NCBI GenBank assembly: GCA_900617975.1
Contig: UZAE01012095.1
Span: 52,043 to 64,966, forward strand
From: Rodentolepis nana
Lineage: Eukaryota; Platyhelminthes; Cestoda; Cyclophyllidea; Hymenolepididae
Direction: 5' to 3'
DNA length: 12,924 nt
The translations under genes and the position numbers were made by a program. Positions 1 through 8,153 of the stretch are shown here, piece after piece (the stretch's first letter is position 1; each line of letters starts with the position of its first letter). The notes under the pieces are model-generated. The model was not told the origin of the DNA. It made no database searches and was given only the letters and a program-made list of their open reading frames with translations.

Positions 1-43
1 AAATTATGGTCTTGAGATTTACTTATTTGCGTTATAATTTCAG

Positions 44-2731
44 TTATCGGGCAACCTTGCAAGCCAAACGACTTGGAATTAAAACTAGACGCCAAAAAAT
101 GGTATGTGTATTGCCATATGTACTCTCTAAAATAGCCATTTTTTTAAAAGTGCGCAGACAACCATCGTTGCTCTGTTCTAAGTCAGCGCTAAGCAATAGT
201 AGCCTGTCATGGGCATTGGTAGAGGGGAATCCGTGTAGGAGAAACCCCACCTAGTGGGTTGTACATAATACCAAAAAGTGTCAGTGCACAATCTCGCACA
301 CGAGCTATTTTTTTATTCGTTTCCTGGCGAATTTACTGCGCCTTTTCGTTGGCATCTCCCTTTTAATGGTGAAATTCCCTCAATCCCAGCCACTATTTTT
401 GGTTATGTAGATATTGGCACGGCTAGTGTTTTACTACCAACTTCCCAATTGGGAGTTTGGGTGAATAAACTAACCTTTTATCGATCGTTTGGAAAATACC
501 TGCTTTGCAGGTGAATTTAAACGCTATATTTTACGAGTTTGTGTTCCTTTTCTTGGTAATTTCCGTTCAATTAAACAGGCGATGATATTGTGGAGGCTCT
601 AGATCTTGTTCAACACCTGAGAATTGTATTGAAACGGTGTTCTTCAGTTTAGCTTGAGGTAAAAGAGGTCGCCTGTAATGCATCCTACTGAAATTATTCT
701 TTATTTACCACTTTTAACTTAAACTGTAACATTAATTTTCCCCTCTGCATTCACACAGGACCTCTTTTATCCTGGTCACCCTGTATTATTAGATAAAGTA
801 ATTAAGTGGTGTTGATTAATTGTGCTGTTTGTTCACGTCGGCACTGTTGTAGTGTGGGACAGATCATAAATGACCAAATAGAAATCCTGCTATATAACCC
901 TACTCAGAAATATTTTAGCTATTAATGTTCACACGAATTAGCTAGAGTTATCTGATAACTAATCGCTTTGCCAAATACGTGCTACACGTCTGTTTCCCTT
1001 ATAGCTGGGCTATAGCTGCAACACGTCTGTTTCCTTTATAGCTGGGCTATAGCTTAGCTGAATTATACGTCTGTTTTCTTTATAGCTGGGCTATAGCTTA
1101 GCTAGTTCGGGAGTCTAGCTAGATGTAGGAGAATCTGCCAGAGATTTCTCGGGAGTCTAGCTAGATGTTGGAGAATCTGCCATAGAGACTATCTTGCCAT
1201 CGAGATTTCTGAGTCAGTCAGGCTTTACTAAGGTGTTTAGCTGGTTCTGGGAGTCTAGCTAGATGTAGGAGGATCTCCCATTGAGATTTCTGAGTCAGTC
1301 AGGCTTTACTAGCGTAGCGCATAGAGATTTCTGAGTCGGTCAGGCTTTATTAGAGTAGCGATCCGCTACAGTAGTGTTTGAACACCTGGTTCCTATGACA
1401 ATGATTTTGGCTACCCGCTAGGATATTGTGAGGCTGCATTTTTTCAGACTTGACGTTCGTTCCACCTCTGAGTTGACTCAACCTCTAAACGTCATTATGT
1501 CAAATGCGAAAAAAGAGCTCCCCTCTAGGCAAATCATGAACTAGGTATCTTGCTGTCTATTTACACTTTTTTGTTTTCAACACAGCGTGCTTCGATTACC
1601 GGTTAGTTACTAGTGCTCTTAAGAGGAATATGCAAATTTCAATTCGAGAAAAGGAAGTATAGTCGGTTACTACTGCTGTACATTTATTCCACTTGTGGGA
1701 ATAAGGCGTTGAAATATTCGTTAAAGACAGTCCTTTTCAGCATATTTTTCAATTCCTTCTGACATTAGTGTAATATTTTTTTAGTGTTTCTCCCTTCTGT
1801 TTTGGATTTCAGTATTTATCTCTTAACCTTATGTACGGGTCGCAATATCAAACATTCTACTCATATTTTTGTAAGTAGACACGTGCGCTAGTTTCCGCTT
1901 GTTCCTTTCGTTTGTTACTCTTGCAACACATCTCTTTTAAACGCTATTTCAGAAAGCCATTATCCGTCAATTGCTTGACGAGGCAAAAGAAGATGAACGC
2001 AAAGAGCAGGAAGAACAAATGAGTGGCCCTACAAGTCCCACTCCCCTTGATCAATCAATTCATTCTTTCCAACCACAAGAAACGTGCACTTGCTTCGGCA
2101 CTGAAAGGCGCAGAAAACGACGGCGAATGGGTAAACTACTCACTTCTTCACTTAAGTAGTATATCTTACTGACTGATTTAATAGTTTGGTATTGCCATCG
2201 TAACAGTTCTGGAGATGCTTAAAGAGGTCGCAGAAGCTTATAAAAATAGTTCCGAATCGGACTCAATGTCTTTAAGCTCAGTTGCCTCTGCTACCTCTCC
2301 TCCTACAAAAAAGCCAAATGAATCTCTGCGAAGAAAATTGTTCAAAAAACGTCTGGGTATCTCGCCACCCAATTCTCCACCACAGTTTACCCCTACGCCC
2401 CCACGAAGGAGCATTGAACTTGTTGTTGTGGGTGAAATTCGACCTCCTCCAGTTTTATCTTCAAGGCAGAAGACTGTGGAAGGACTCATCATTGGCAGCA
2501 TGCAACCGAAGCCATCTACTCCCCCAGCAAGGCGACGTGTACTCTCAGACACGGCAAAGGAGAGACCCTTGTCAGTTTGTGACATGCCTCCATTACAATT
2601 GGTTGATATGAAGGACTCGTTGTCAGTGGATGATGTGAGGCTGGAGAAGGCGAGAAAGGTGACAGAGTACTTGGCTGGAGATGAGGGCTTGCATCTGCTG
2701 CATGAACATAAGGAAATGGCAGGATCTGTCA
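44..2731 (+). CDS. Partial gene: unrecognised charged, Ser/Pro-rich segment in three exons; possibly the loop of the downstream SERINC
   Basis: Three exons fit by splice sites and phase: 44-101 (acceptor AATTTCAG, donor GTATGT), 1953-2130 (acceptor ATTTCAG, donor GTAAAC) and 2207-2731 (acceptor GTAACAG, donor GTAGGT, the least certain boundary). The joined frame is open for about 254 residues. It starts basic (LQAKRLGIKTRRQKM), continues into a probable coiled coil rich in Glu/Lys (LLDEAKEDERKEQEEQ), then a Cys pair and a basic patch (ERRRKRRRM). A long low-complexity part follows with many SP/TP pairs (GISPPNSPPQFTPTPPRR), which are candidate sites for proline-directed kinases. There is no membrane segment, signal or catalytic motif. 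I do not recognise the family. Phase 1 at 2731 matches phase 1 at the SERINC exon at 3805, and no SERINC N-terminal exons fit in between, so this may be an enlarged cytoplasmic loop of that protein. It could also be the end of a separate gene whose frame stops at 2806-2808. The exons themselves are fairly secure; the assignment is not. Confidence 0.6.
660..769. repeat. Spaced 11-bp inverted repeat
   Basis: TAAAAGAGGTC at 660-670 is matched by its reverse complement GACCTCTTTTA at 759-769, with further imperfect matching outside (GG/CC and CCTG/CAGG). The arms are 88 bases apart. It may be a remnant of a small inverted-repeat element or chance; no flanking target duplication was evident. Confidence 0.4.
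984..1105. repeat. Tandem repeat block A, three copies
   Basis: Three imperfect copies start at 984, 1021 and 1065 (spacing 37 and 44). Each has ACGTCTGTTT, a short pyrimidine stretch, then TATAGCTGGGCTATAGCT. The core is a small inverted repeat: TATAGC, a three-base loop, GCTATA. Copies 2 and 3 share an extra TAGCTTAGCT tail. The block lies in the long intron. Confidence 0.9.
1108..1280. repeat. Repeat block B, three dispersed copies
   Basis: Copies of about 33 bases lie at 1108-1140, 1150-1182 and 1248-1280. They share GGGAGTCTAGCTAGATGT, then AGGAGAATCTGCCA with a few changes. Copy 3 is separated from copy 2 by one copy of block C, so the cluster is a higher-order mixture, not a simple tandem array. 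Confidence 0.88.
1202..1352. repeat. Repeat block C, three copies interleaved with B
   Basis: 29-base copies lie at 1202-1230, 1283-1311 and 1324-1352. All contain GAGATTTCTGAGTC, then GGTCAGGCTTTA or a one-base variant. A truncated relative (GAGATTTCT) follows the first B copy at 1141. The B-C order appears at least twice (1150-1230 and 1248-1311), implying duplication of a composite unit. Confidence 0.88.
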
Positions 2732-3804
2732 GTAGGTCTGAACTGCACTGCCAGTGTATTCTTTCTATTTTTTGGTCCGTAATCAAATGCTGTCAGCTTT
2801 TTTTCTAGTTTTACTTTGTCGCTTCTCTTTTAATTTGCTTTATCAATTTCTTTTTGCAACAATTTAACCTGATTTTTCTAAAAACGATATCCTCTCAAAT
2901 CCTATGTCTCAAAACGAAGAGTAGCGCCGCTTATGTAAGAAGCTAAATTTTGGCTTTGAGGCATCCGAAAGAGTTTGATTTTAACTGCACTAAGCATCGA
3001 TAAATGCTGTTTAAAATTTCGTTTTACTTAATCAGTTTAGACAAAATGCTGGGGCGTAAGTTACAACCTAGTGCGAGATGTCATTGCTTTCAAGGTTATG
3101 GTAAAAGCTTCCTTTCTGAAAACGGAATTTTCGTGTCACTCCAGTTTCCATTGAGGTCGCTTTGTCCTTGAAAACTTAAATCTTTGTGATTGTTGAGAAC
3201 AGCCGGTTTGAGGGCATTTTGTGCAAATTGTAGTATATATTAGTGTTTGCTGCGAATGTTCGTTTTCGATCGTATTTTTCCAACCTCTTTAATTTCAAAT
3301 TTGCCTGTAGAACAGAGCCCACATCTGAATTCACCTACTTTGAATAAAAAAATGTTTCACTTACACTTCCATTTTTAGATCAACAGCGCCTTTTGTTTTG
3401 GCAAGTAAAAACCAAATTTGTCTTCTACTGGCTTCCACTGTCTTCTCTTAGCATTTATAACAAATCTTTTATACTTGTTTCGAAGCTATGGCTATTATGT
3501 TCGCCAAATGCTTAATCGTTATAGTGCAGTCATTGATACACTTAGTTGCGTAAACCCGATTCCTGATTGGTTGGGATGTCTATGTCTAGCACAGTTTTGT
3601 TGGCTCTCTGTACTGTAGAATTAGTCGTCTAGCTCAATGCGAACGGTTTTGAACATTGTTTTTTCATGATTTCTAATTTGGTTTGAGCATAAATTGTAGA
3701 AATATATATATGCCTTCAAGTTGCTACCTTTATTTTATCAGTTATAGTTATCATGGGTAGTTTATAACGGGGACAAATCGCTCTCATTTTTTCCCCCCGA
3801 ATAG
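2732..3804 (+). other. Probable intron between the upstream exons and the SERINC 3' exons
   Basis: About 1.07 kb of AT-rich sequence with no recognisable coding segment. It starts at GTAGGT (2732) and ends at the acceptor ...CCGAATAG (3804). It contains other splice-like sites (TTTTTAG at 3378, CTTCTCTTAG at 3451), but the frames they open do not connect in phase to the exon at 3805. If the upstream exons belong to another gene, this interval would hold that gene's end and an intergenic region instead. Confidence 0.45.
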
Positions 3805-4421
3805 TGTCCTTCGCCGAAGTTCTTCTTCCCAAACGAGCACCAAGAGATCGATTTACTGTCTACAATGAAGCGATTCTCACAGTCTACTCATACGCCTGGT
3901 TTCATTTCACTTTTTGCCTAGCCACTCTCTACATGATGGCTCAACTGACCAATTGGTACAAGTACGTCGTCTTTCATCCTACTTCTTTAAACCAAGTAGT
4001 ATGTAAATACATTTTAATTGGAGGTCCACTTTTCTTCCTTTGCATGTTCGTCTGCTTGTGATTTATTTTTCAAGCAGACAATGAAAATAGTAAAATCGCG
4101 TTACTTAACTTCAATGCTAAAACTTGCAATAGTATCTACCTAATTAGGTATTAATGCATTTTACATTTTGGCAGCCCGGAGCTCTCCAGTCATCAAACAG
4201 TGATGGAATCGTGGGCCAACATGTGGATGAAACTCTTTTCAGCATTTCTTGCTCTACTTCTCTACCTATGGACTCTCTGTTTTATGCGATTCTGCTTTAA
4301 TCGAAGCCTCATTCAAACGCCACTCAATCCTGCGACACATTGGGTTGCAAAGGAACCTGAAAGTAATCACAAAGGAAAAGGAAGGTGCCACAAGAAGTTC
4401 ATAAACCCCTCGCCGGTGTAA
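3805..4421 (+). CDS. SERINC: Serine incorporator (SERINC/TDE1 family), last two exons
   Basis: SERINC proteins are ten-helix membrane proteins linked to serine incorporation into phosphatidylserine and sphingolipids and to lipid scrambling. Two exons are clear: 3805-3961 and 4175-4421, joined at a phase 2 intron (donor GTACGT, acceptor TTTTGGCAG) that recreates NWYNPEL. The first carries the penultimate helix, YSYAWFHFTFCLATLYMMA followed by QLTNWY, which matches the family pattern YSxxHFxLxLASLYIMMTLTNWY. The second carries MESWANMWMKLFSAFLALLL then YLWTLC, the last family helix. After it comes a basic tail of about 30 residues (to ...FINPSPV) that is longer than the usual short SERINC C-terminus. 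Helices 1-8 are not present in the window. An AATAAA signal lies 77 bases after the stop. The family call is strong; the paralog cannot be named. Confidence 0.88.
4050..4079. repeat. Hairpin in the last SERINC intron
   Basis: GTCTGCTTG (4050-4058) pairs perfectly with CAAGCAGAC (4071-4079) across a 12-base AT-rich loop. It lies inside the intron 3962-4174. A separate 14-base perfect palindrome, TACCTAATTAGGTA, sits at 4137-4150 near the acceptor. No known function. Confidence 0.5.
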
Positions 4422-4497
4422 AGACGGATTTATCATTTATATAACTAATCGATAAATATATTACCACGTGCACTTTTAGGTATCATTAAATATTCAT

Positions 4498-4503
4498 AAT
4501 AAA
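4498..4503 (+). terminator. Polyadenylation signal for SERINC
   Basis: AATAAA, 77 bases downstream of the SERINC stop codon. A second AATAAA lies at 4598-4603, closer to the convergent calaxin stop. Confidence 0.5.
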
Positions 4504-4652
4504 TTACTTTTTTTCGTCATTTAGATAAATATATGAATGGAGGTGATTATGGCTTTAATTCAATTTGGATTTTTCTCTTCGATGTGGGGATTGCTCAAAT
4601 AAAGATGAGAAGGTTTTTGATATCTAAAAGAGAGAGTAATAGAGCCTGCAAT

Positions 4653-5371
4653 TCATGATCCTACCATATCTGTAGGAAAACATGGTCCAAGAAATTCTAG
4701 AAATAGAAAATCGTCGCACACAACTTTAAGAAAATCCTCGTAATCTATTCTCCCATCGTGATTAACATCTAATCGCTTAAAGGAATAATCAACAAGATCT
4801 CGAATTATGTCGTCGATGTCTTCATTGTTTGTCTCCTAGGAAGATTTCTCGTACAAAAATTAACTTACGCAAGACAAGCTCAGGTTTATTAATTTATTGA
4901 TTTCATCCCTTGAAATTAAACCATCTTCGTTTAGATCATAAACGGAGAAGGCAACTTTTAAAATGAGGGAAATTAATATATGCTTCTTACAACGAGTCTT
5001 CTCCTTTATATCTCCTCGAAGAAAGACTTCTAATCCACTAACCCATTCCTCCATTGAGACTACGCCATCGCTATTTTTATTAAAAGTATAAAAGACTAAT
5101 AATTAATCATGGAGAATATGACTACTTCGATCAAGTATAAAATCGTCTGTTAGGTTAAATATTGTGAAGAATGTGTGCTTAAAAAGATTTCTATCCATCT
5201 TCTGCTCTTTGGATTTACTAACAATGTCGACATATATTCCAAGCAGTTTCTCAATTTCTGACTTTAAAACTGCAAAAGCAATTATATTTATGTGATGTTT
5301 TTACATTTCGTCTTGCCAGTAAGATTTTCCAAGGCCTTAATTGTTCGCTTTCTGATAGCAACTTTTGACAT
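4653..5371 (-). CDS. CLXN: Calaxin (EFCAB1), EF-hand sensor of outer-arm dynein
   Basis: Calaxin is an EF-hand protein of motile cilia and flagella that docks on outer-arm dynein and tunes beating to calcium. Five exons on the minus strand give about 194 residues (human about 211): 5371-5305, 5269-5126, 5095-4991, 4954-4869, 4835-4653. The introns are only 35, 30, 36 and 33 bases, all GT...AG. The order of family landmarks is complete: N-terminal helices, TIFNLTDDFILDR, EF loop 1 NKNSDGVVSMEE, WVSGLEVFLRG, EF loop 2 DLNEDGLISRDE, EF loop 3 DVNHDGRIDYED, and the C-terminal FLEFLGPCFP, matching human LLEAFGPCLP. Loop 1 starts with Asn instead of Asp, so its calcium affinity may be lower; loops 2 and 3 look canonical. 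The start at 5371 is the first ATG in frame and fits the family length. It is convergent with SERINC. In a flatworm, likely sites are flame cells and sperm axonemes. Confidence 0.92.
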
Positions 5372-5755
5372 ATCCGACTTAATATAAGCGGTATTTTCTC
5401 AAGGGTGCGATTACAAGGATGATATGTCATAGAAGTAGAATATATCGTTATATATGTGTAAATATATGCCTATATAATAACTTCTTTTAACTTTTCCATT
5501 TTTGTGAAAACTAGGGTTTATCGAATATTCAATCGTATGATAACTTTTTGGGCGCTAAGGCTGTCAGATTTTAATATTAAAGGCAAAACCTGCTCTTTTA
5601 ATTTGTTTATTCATTATTTTATGATAAAATAGTAAATTTAAGGCATTAGCTAGCTAAATGAGGCATAGAGCTAAGCCACTATCTGTAAAATCTTCAACTC
5701 ATAAAATGAATCACGTAAAAGGCTATATGTTTAGCAAGTAGCGATTTAATTTTAG

Positions 5756-5910
5756 ACGAAAAAGGTGAGAAAATTCTGAAATTATTGAGATTTATCAAAG
5801 GCTTGGATCGATTTCGGTAAGTTCCATGGAAATTTGGATGCGGAATTCCACTTCCATTCAGAGCACTACAACGTCTACCACTGTTAGCATTTCGAGAAAT
5901 AGATATCTGA
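5756..5910 (+). CDS. Weak candidate: two small exons of an unknown gene
   Basis: Exon 5756-5816 follows acceptor TTAATTTTAG and ends at a good donor GTAAGT. A 45-base intron ends in CCATTCAG, and exon 5862-5910 ends at TGA. The joined peptide contains KILKLLRFIKGLDRFRALQR followed by LPLLAFREIDI. It has a plausible amphipathic look but no ATG exon and no family match. Because the intron length is a multiple of three, a second frame through the same splice is also open, and the opposite strand is open too. Treat as unproven. Confidence 0.18.
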
Positions 5911-6842
5911 ATGAATACTATACAGTTAAACATGATGGTATAATGAAGTTAAATTTAAATGCCTTTGTCATTATTTGATATCGGCATGTCAACCAAAATT
6001 ATTCAAAGAATGAGAAAAATGTCTGATCTACATGGCTTAAAAATAAACCCAGTGTGTAATCAATATTAATTTCTGTAGAAAATCACCTATATTGAACAGG
6101 AGCCTTTCTTGAAGTCTCATTCTTTTCTTTTCCATGATTGAATACGGGATTATCTATAATTATTGAAACAAAATTTATAAGTAACAATCCGTTATTCTTA
6201 TTTATTGAACTTAATATTACACGTAAATTAATTTATTTATTTCAAATGGCAAGTGTTTTGATATCAATCGTAAGTCCTTTAGTTGATTTCGGGCTTCACA
6301 GAGGGGAGGATCATCAAAGTGAGAAACATTCAAGAATAGGAACAAAAGAGTGATTCACTGATTTTATCGAGACTGACAAACACAAAGGCAAGGAAAAGAC
6401 AAGATGAGTGTTGAGGAAGTGTTCGAATATAACAAACAGTGGTGTCATGTTAGCTTGAAGTGAGAAGTCAACAGCTGGTTTACAGAATTTTTTTACGTAT
6501 GTGTATACATTGCACATGATGTACCACTTGAAGTTAAGTCTATTGAACACCCGACGTAAAATAATTAATAATATGAAGAAGATGATGAATCAACAGTTTC
6601 ATATCCGAATATTTCAACTAGAAATTACGATAAAGCATACGAGTGGAATATTTTTCTAAGTGTTCGAAAGCGACATAATATTGAAATTCTAAAGCTTCAT
6701 CATGGCTAACAAGAAAAACTTGGCTGAAGCTTACCTATCAATTGTAATCTCTATCAATTATTCTAACCGTAAATTAATTGATATTATATAACTGAAAGTA
6801 TTCATTAAAATTGATGGCATAGAAAATTTTGTTTATAACGCA

Positions 6843-6850
6843 TATAAAAA
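6843..6850 (+). promoter_or_regulatory. Possible TATA box upstream of JTB
   Basis: TATAAAAA followed by GGCAGCGCAGG, a local GC-richer patch in AT-rich sequence. It lies 170 bases before the JTB start. In such AT-rich DNA a TATA-like string is weak evidence on its own. Confidence 0.3.
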
Positions 6851-6970
6851 GGCAGCGCAGGACAAACGTGATTTATTACTTCTTTATTTGTGCGTAGTTA
6901 GTTGGACATTTATCTCTTGCTTTAACGTTATTTTTATAAACATATCACTAAGTGGTTTGTTGTATTTAAC

Positions 6971-6991
6971 TTTTTTCTTTTCTCTGTCTAG
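6971..6991 (+). promoter_or_regulatory. Strong 3' splice site just before the JTB start (5' UTR intron or spliced-leader acceptor)
   Basis: A long pyrimidine tract (TTTTTTCTTTTCTCTGTCTAG) ends at 6991, 21 bases before the first ATG of the JTB frame. The frame is open back to this exact site; the TAG of the acceptor is the in-frame stop. No clear matching donor is visible upstream, so a trans-splicing acceptor is possible. Confidence 0.5.
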
Positions 6992-7012
6992 TGTGATGAA
7001 TTTTATCTTGAT

Positions 7013-7632
7013 ATGATAGAATATTGTTCTAAGAGAATCCTTACAGTTGCTCTAATAACACTCGTTATGCAAGTTTACATTCTGAATATTAAATTATTTT
7101 TTCATTTATTACGAATAGATATTTATTTTCTAATTTTCTTTAGTGTCTCTTCTATCATATTTTATATCGAAGAGTCAGTTAACACAACCCTTCGTCCTCC
7201 ACGTCCTTCATTTGATATTGTCATTCCATGTTCAGAAAAACAGTCGTTCCATTTCCTCACTTCATGTCAGTGGTGCAACAACATTGATAAAGTAGGTCGG
7301 GCTTTTGTTTGTCAACTTTCAGATCTGTATTTAACCTCCTTTTTTAACTTAAGACCATTGACAAGACCTGCAAAGAGACTGGCTATCATGTAAAAATAAT
7401 TTGCGAAAATGCTGCAGGAGACAAGGCTGAGAAATCCAACCCCCCAGCATGGGTTGCTTGTGATCCTGAAAGTTTTAGAGACCTGAATTCCGAGCGCCGG
7501 AATTTTGTACTTTTTGAAATCCTCATTGGAATTTTTGGTGTAATATCCTACATCTTCGTGCGACGGCAGCATAAACGGTTAGATCAACGTCTTGTTGACC
7601 GGGTTAATCGACAGATTTTGGCGTCGACGTGA
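7013..7632 (+). CDS. JTB: JTB-family single-pass membrane protein (jumping translocation breakpoint)
   Basis: JTB is a small type I membrane protein; the human protein has been linked to cytokinesis and mitochondria, but its molecular role is not settled. Here two exons, 7013-7291 and 7354-7632, are joined in phase 0 across a 62-base intron (donor GTAGGT, acceptor AACTTAAG). The ectodomain has IPCSEKQSFHFLTSCQWC, with the same Cys spacing as human LPC...EECSPC. Then come CKETGYHVKIIC (human CGPTGYVEKITC), a WVACDPESF segment, the membrane helix ILIGIFGVISYIFV and a basic tail RRQHKRLDQRLVDRVNRQI (human RQRQLDRKALEKVRKQI). The N-terminus is hydrophobic (ILTVALITLVM), fitting a signal peptide. 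The stretch from about 7073 to 7174 looks intron-like and AT-rich; removing it would keep the frame and shorten the N-terminus. An AATAAA follows at 7951. Confidence 0.9.
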
Positions 7633-8153
7633 TTTTAAATATATTTGCTATTATTTTTGAAATTGACTGCATTTACTCTTATTGGCGATTAGTAGAGGCA
7701 ACCAGCTTTCAATATTTTTGGCAGAATGTGCTCGAGAGTGTTTTTGTTTTTTATGGTTGTGGGTTGCCTTTGTTCGGTAATTTGCCTTCCCTCTGGATTT
7801 ATCACAGGAGTTTTAACTCGGCGTTTTTGGAAGATTTATAAGGCTTTTTCCATTAGCATTTGGCACTTGAAGTCGGTCAATTTGAAATTTTTCATGTAAA
7901 CAAAGTTTTCACAATGTAAGGGGATATCGGTATCACAATGGATACACCTTAATAAAAGTAAGAATTTGATGCCTTATGTGAAGTATTCATTTATGGGATT
8001 CATTGGCATCTATTGACTCGAGGAGCATTAGTTGGTGAAGAGAAGGCTAATGACTTTGTATTTCGCTCGCGCGAAAGTTCACAAACGTGTTGCTATACAT
8101 GCTAAACTCTTTGCCATCAGGGTATCCCATTAGCACGGATAGCTAGTTGTTCT
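7633..8153. other. Intergenic region between two convergent 3' ends
   Basis: It holds the JTB 3' UTR (AATAAA at 7951-7956) and the 3' end of the minus-strand gene ending at 8154. The frame 7629-7841 overlaps the JTB stop, lacks family features and is rich in aromatic residues from AT-rich DNA. No other gene is visible. Confidence 0.55.
7951..7956 (+). terminator. Polyadenylation signal for JTB
   Basis: AATAAA, about 320 bases after the JTB stop codon, within the AT-rich 3' region. Confidence 0.4.

Larger units (their letters stand above)
102..1952 (+). other. Long intron (1.85 kb) with repeats
   Basis: It is bounded by donor GTATGT and acceptor ATTTCAG; both flanking exons are in phase 0. 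I see no convincing coding exon inside. Short open frames at 102-254 and 278-514 continue past splice sites or lack coding character. The intron carries the compound tandem repeats at 984-1352 and a spaced inverted repeat at 660-769. Confidence 0.6.
5372..6991. other. Intergenic region with no recognised gene
   Basis: About 1.6 kb, AT-rich. It should contain the calaxin promoter (minus strand, AT-rich TATATAA-like sequence around 5445-5455) and the JTB promoter. Several short frames with splice-like edges occur (5756-5910; 5987-6137; 6404-6460), but none gives a recognisable protein, and at 5700-5990 open frames exist in several registers on both strands. I see no RNA gene here. Confidence 0.5.

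Noticed and set aside
2238..2786. 182-residue open frame on the minus strand
   Set aside because: It is antisense to the Ser/Pro-rich exon 2207-2731, whose splice sites and phase support the plus strand; the minus frame shows no motif.
3379..3404. Micro-exon between TTTTTAG and GTAAAA
   Set aside because: It would leave phase 0, which does not connect to the SERINC exon at 3805 (phase 1).
3418..3618. 66-residue plus-strand frame after acceptor CTTCTCTTAG
   Set aside because: No SERINC or other family match; no donor with the right phase.
6071..6137. Possible exon on either strand (KITYIEQEPFLKSHSF plus; MEKKRMRLQERLLFNIG minus)
   Set aside because: Both strands are open over the same bases, so neither can be supported.
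6404..6460. Short frame MSVEEVFEYNKQW
   Set aside because: Only 19 codons, and extension needs a 26-base intron to a meaningless end.
7629..7841. 70-residue frame downstream of JTB
   Set aside because: Overlaps the JTB stop, lies in the 3' UTR and has random-looking composition.
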